Part shown: positions 62,056 to 64,000 of the stretch, in pieces
Layout: every line of letters begins with the position of its first letter
Numbering within the stretch: position 1 is the first letter of the stretch
Assembly: GCF_006439395.2 (NCBI RefSeq)
Contig: NZ_CP083950.1
Span: 3,038,001-3,102,000, forward strand
Direction: 5' to 3'
DNA length: 64,000 nucleotides
From: Mesorhizobium sp. B4-1-4
Lineage (GTDB): Bacteria > Pseudomonadota > Alphaproteobacteria > Rhizobiales > Rhizobiaceae
Notes under the pieces: generated by a model
Databases searched by the model: none
What the model saw: only the letters and a program-made list of their open reading frames with translations
What the model was told of the DNA's origin: nothing
Program-made: the position numbers and the translations under genes

Positions 62056-63423
62056 TCAGCTTTCCCGAAGAAAGGCGCCGATCGGCGCTGGTCGGACAGG
62101 CGCCTGCCCGCGAAACCGGCCAACGGCACCAGGCGTGCAGCCGGTCTGCGCCGCGATGAGTTCGACGGCGGCCAACTGACAATAGCGTCCCTGGCAGCGC
62201 CCCATTCCGACGCGCGACAGCGATTTCACCCTGTTGGCCTCGCCGCCGCCGGCATCCGCGCTCTCGCGCACGGCGCCCGCGCTCACATTCTCGCAACGGC
62301 AGACGATCGCGTCCTCGGGCAACGCCCGCACCATCTCGGACGGCCAGGGAAACGCGCAAGCCAGACCGCGGGCAAAACGCTCGAGCCGCGCAAGCTTGTG
62401 CAGATCGGCCTTGGCGGACGGCGCCGGACGTCCGAGATCGGCAAGGCACGCAGCCGCGGCAAGGCACCCAGCAATCTCCGCGCCGTCCGCCCCGAGGAAA
62501 CGGACCCCATCGCCGGCTAGATAGACCCCATTGCAGGCCCGACCCATCCCATCGATCTTTGGCAGCCATTGCCGCCACTGTTCGTCATAGGTGAAGGCGC
62601 ATCCTGCCAGGTCGGCGAGATGCGTCTCGGCCCGCAAATGCCAGCCAATGCCCACCATGTCGCATGAGGTTGCGCGCTGCCTTCCGCCAGCGTCGCGCCA
62701 GCGCACCGCCGCCACGCCCGACCCGTCGGTCTCGATCCGTTCGAGCGTCACGCCCGCATGATAACGGCCACCAAGCCGCGCTCGCATAACCAAGCCGCGC
62801 AACGCGACGACTGGCCGAGCGGCAAGCTCCCACAGCCCTCGTAGTTGCTGGCGCCAGGGAGAGGTGTCGAGCACCGCCGCAACGTCGGCGCCGGCCTTGA
62901 CGAGTTGGGTGCCAACCAGGGTCAGTAAAGGCCCGGATCCCATCAGGACGATCCGTCGCCCGAGTGCCACGCCCTGTGCCTTGAGCGCGATCTGCGCCGC
63001 GCCAAGGCTGTAGACGCCGGCGCTCTGCCAGCCAGGGATCGGAGCGACACGATCGGACGCGCCGGTCGCAAGGATCAGACGGTCATAGCTGACCAGCCGC
63101 ACGCCGCCCTCTCCCAGCACATGCAGCCGCCCCTCCTGAACGGCGATTACCGAGTTTCCCGCGCAGTGGGTAAGCCGCCCCTCTGCGGACAGCCGATCGA
63201 AGAGCGAATGCAGCGCGCGCGCCTTCTGCGCCTCCGACCCGTAGAGCTGCTGCGGGGGGCGGGTAAACCCGGCAGGCGGGCGACGATAGATCTGCCCGCC
63301 CGCGCGCTGCCCCTCGTCGATCACGATCGGATGGAGGCCAGCATCAACCAGCGTCGCCGCAGCCCTTATACCGGCGGGGCCTGCACCCACGATCACGATC
63401 CGCGGCGAGGCAAGATCGCTCAC
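62056..63423 (-). CDS. FAD/NAD oxidoreductase with BFD [2Fe-2S] domain, HcnB/OoxA-like
   Basis: A 455-aa protein with an N-terminal pyridine-nucleotide-disulphide-type domain (about residues 5-320; RIVIVGAGPAGIRAAATLVDAG and ILATGASDRVAPIPGW). The C-terminal bacterioferredoxin-like [2Fe-2S] domain has CRCENVSAGAV near 385 and GMGRCQGRYCQ near 418. This is the larger subunit of opine/hydroxyproline oxidase or hydrogen cyanide synthase-like complexes. The start is GTG 63423, overlapping the stop of the small [2Fe-2S] protein gene (GTGA). It probably passes electrons between the catalytic flavoprotein, the small ferredoxin and the respiratory chain. Confidence 0.87.
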   Translation of the reverse strand: MSDLASPRIVIVGAGPAGIRAAATLVDAGLHPIVIDEGQRAGGQIYRRPPAGFTRPPQQLYGSEAQKARALHSLFDRLSAEGRLTHCAGNSVIAVQEGRLHVLGEGGVRLVSYDRLILATGASDRVAPIPGWQSAGVYSLGAAQIALKAQGVALGRRIVLMGSGPLLTLVGTQLVKAGADVAAVLDTSPWRQQLRGLWELAARPVVALRGLVMRARLGGRYHAGVTLERIETDGSGVAAVRWRDAGGRQRATSCDMVGIGWHLRAETHLADLAGCAFTYDEQWRQWLPKIDGMGRACNGVYLAGDGVRFLGADGAEIAGCLAAAACLADLGRPAPSAKADLHKLARLERFARGLACAFPWPSEMVRALPEDAIVCRCENVSAGAVRESADAGGGEANRVKSLSRVGMGRCQGRYCQLAAVELIAAQTGCTPGAVGRFRGQAPVRPAPIGAFLRES

Positions 63424-63722
63424 GGCCAGTTCTCCGGCGGCGTCGTGCGCAGCCGCATGCCCTCGGCAATCAGGGTTGTGCACGCGCGCAGACGCGGTCC
63501 CTCCTCTTGCCAAACCCAGCAGTCCTGGCAGGCGCCCATCAGGCAGAAACCGGCGCGCGGCTCCGATCCGAACTCGGAGTTCCGCAAGGCGTGTCCTGAT
63601 GCCAGCATGGCGGTCAGCACGGTGTCGCCCGCGAGCGCGCCGCGCATCTCACCGGCGAGAAGGAAATGCACCTCTGCCCGGTCGCGCTCCGCCAGCCGGA
63701 CGATACGGCCGGGCGAGATCAT
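63420..63722 (-). CDS. Small [2Fe-2S] protein, HcnA-like
   Basis: A 100-aa ferredoxin-like subunit with the plant-type ligand pattern in GFCLMGACQDCWVW (three Cys, about residues 59-67) and a fourth Cys in LRACTT near 80. In opine and hydroxyproline oxidases this subunit accompanies the HcnB-like protein. Both ends overlap neighbours by 4 bp (ATGA upstream, GTGA downstream), so it is tightly coupled in a three-gene or longer operon. Confidence 0.88.
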   Translation of the reverse strand: MISPGRIVRLAERDRAEVHFLLAGEMRGALAGDTVLTAMLASGHALRNSEFGSEPRAGFCLMGACQDCWVWQEEGPRLRACTTLIAEGMRLRTTPPENWP

Positions 63723-64000
63723 TCCGCGGCCTCTCGCACCGGGCGAGGACGCGGCAGTTCGGGGAAGCGTTCGCAGACCGCATCGAAGGCCGCCTGAACG
63801 CCCTCCGGCCCGGCGCGTCCCTTCATGCGCCGGAAGATTTCTGTCTTGGCGAAGAACCGCCAATGGATCGGCAAGGCATCCAACAGAGCGTGGAGCCGAT
63901 CATAGGAGGCCGGCGTCCACTGTGCTTCGTAGCCGTCGCGCTCCGGACCGAAATGGAAATGGCCGGCAGGGGGCCCGTGCCGTGCGCGCTGCTGCGTCGT
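63719..64000 (-). CDS. Unassigned protein, C-terminal 93 residues only
   Basis: The C-terminal end of a gene that starts outside the window. The visible part (…GHFHFGPERDGYEAQWTPAS, YDRLHALLDALPIHWRFFAK, then FRRMKGRAGPEGVQ to the end) is soluble and basic, with aromatic residues. I do not recognise a family from it. Its stop overlaps the start of the HcnA-like gene, so it belongs to the same operon and may be an enzyme of the same amino-acid or opine pathway. Confidence 0.6.
   Translation of the reverse strand, partial: TTQQRARHGPPAGHFHFGPERDGYEAQWTPASYDRLHALLDALPIHWRFFAKTEIFRRMKGRAGPEGVQAAFDAVCERFPELPRPRPVREAAE

Noticed and set aside
1..64000. CRISPR array, rRNA, complete insertion sequence or prophage
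   Set aside because: No regularly spaced repeats, rRNA-like sequence, intact transposase or phage structural gene was seen.

Overview
The window is GC-rich (roughly 60-65%) and almost entirely coding. It looks like an accessory or metabolic region of a soil alphaproteobacterium of the Hyphomicrobiales, most like Mesorhizobium and relatives. The reasons are the many ABC uptake systems paired with small catabolic operons, the one-regulator-per-operon layout (LysR, GntR, LacI, Lrp, LuxR) and the family types (DUF1194, DUF3606-like, CYTH-CHAD, PhyH, opine-oxidase-like flavoproteins). The species is inferred from this style; no rRNA or other marker gene is present.

Left part (1-26.7 kb). The minus strand opens with two genes of a propane/acetone/phenol-type soluble diiron monooxygenase: the reductase, cut by the window edge, and the large hydroxylase subunit. 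A near-perfect sigma-54 promoter lies upstream and a strong hairpin lies between the genes. Divergently placed is an unassigned four-gene operon (two small helical proteins, a WD40 propeller and a 57-aa protein). Then come a PAS-PAS-GGDEF-EAL protein, a LuxR regulator, a DUF1194 von Willebrand protein, a possible sensory module (leaderless amide-binding protein, 90-aa protein, HD/LuxR regulator), a PhyH dioxygenase with a divergent LysR, and a GntR-centred amino-acid module (flavin 2-hydroxyacid dehydrogenase, aminotransferase, three-gene ABC importer). A CYTH-CHAD protein and two small proteins follow. This part holds several decayed genes (aldo/keto reductase, ISXO2-like transposase, Fic) and a dispersed repeat pair.

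Middle (27-38 kb). A long minus-strand operon of about eleven genes faces a LacI-type regulator. It contains a sterol-desaturase-type membrane hydroxylase, a ribose-type ABC importer, a Gfo/Idh dehydrogenase, two xylose-isomerase-like TIM-barrel enzymes, a Rieske ferredoxin, a PanB-like aldolase and a free-standing RpiR-type DNA-binding domain. The combination suggests uptake, oxidation and cleavage of a hydroxylated compound by a pathway I do not recognise. This is the strongest candidate for an undescribed system.

Right part (38-64 kb). Two divergent transcription units each start with one of two paralogous GNAT acetyltransferases. Around them are an ArgE-type deacetylase, a GhrA-type dehydrogenase, a cupin, two aldehyde dehydrogenases, a TtuC-type dehydrogenase, a PuuB-type flavin amine oxidase, two HAD hydrolases, a class III aminotransferase and a complete dipeptide-type ABC importer. 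The enzymes could form an acetyl-protected amine route resembling the Puu pathway. Beyond this are an N-methylproline-demethylase-type flavoprotein with a divergent LysR, an Lrp regulator divergent from a DadA-like flavoprotein, and genes of an HcnAB/opine-oxidase-type complex running off the right edge. An internally deleted Lrp paralogue beside the ABC operon, and Lrp-like boxes upstream of two of these units, suggest common Lrp-type control.
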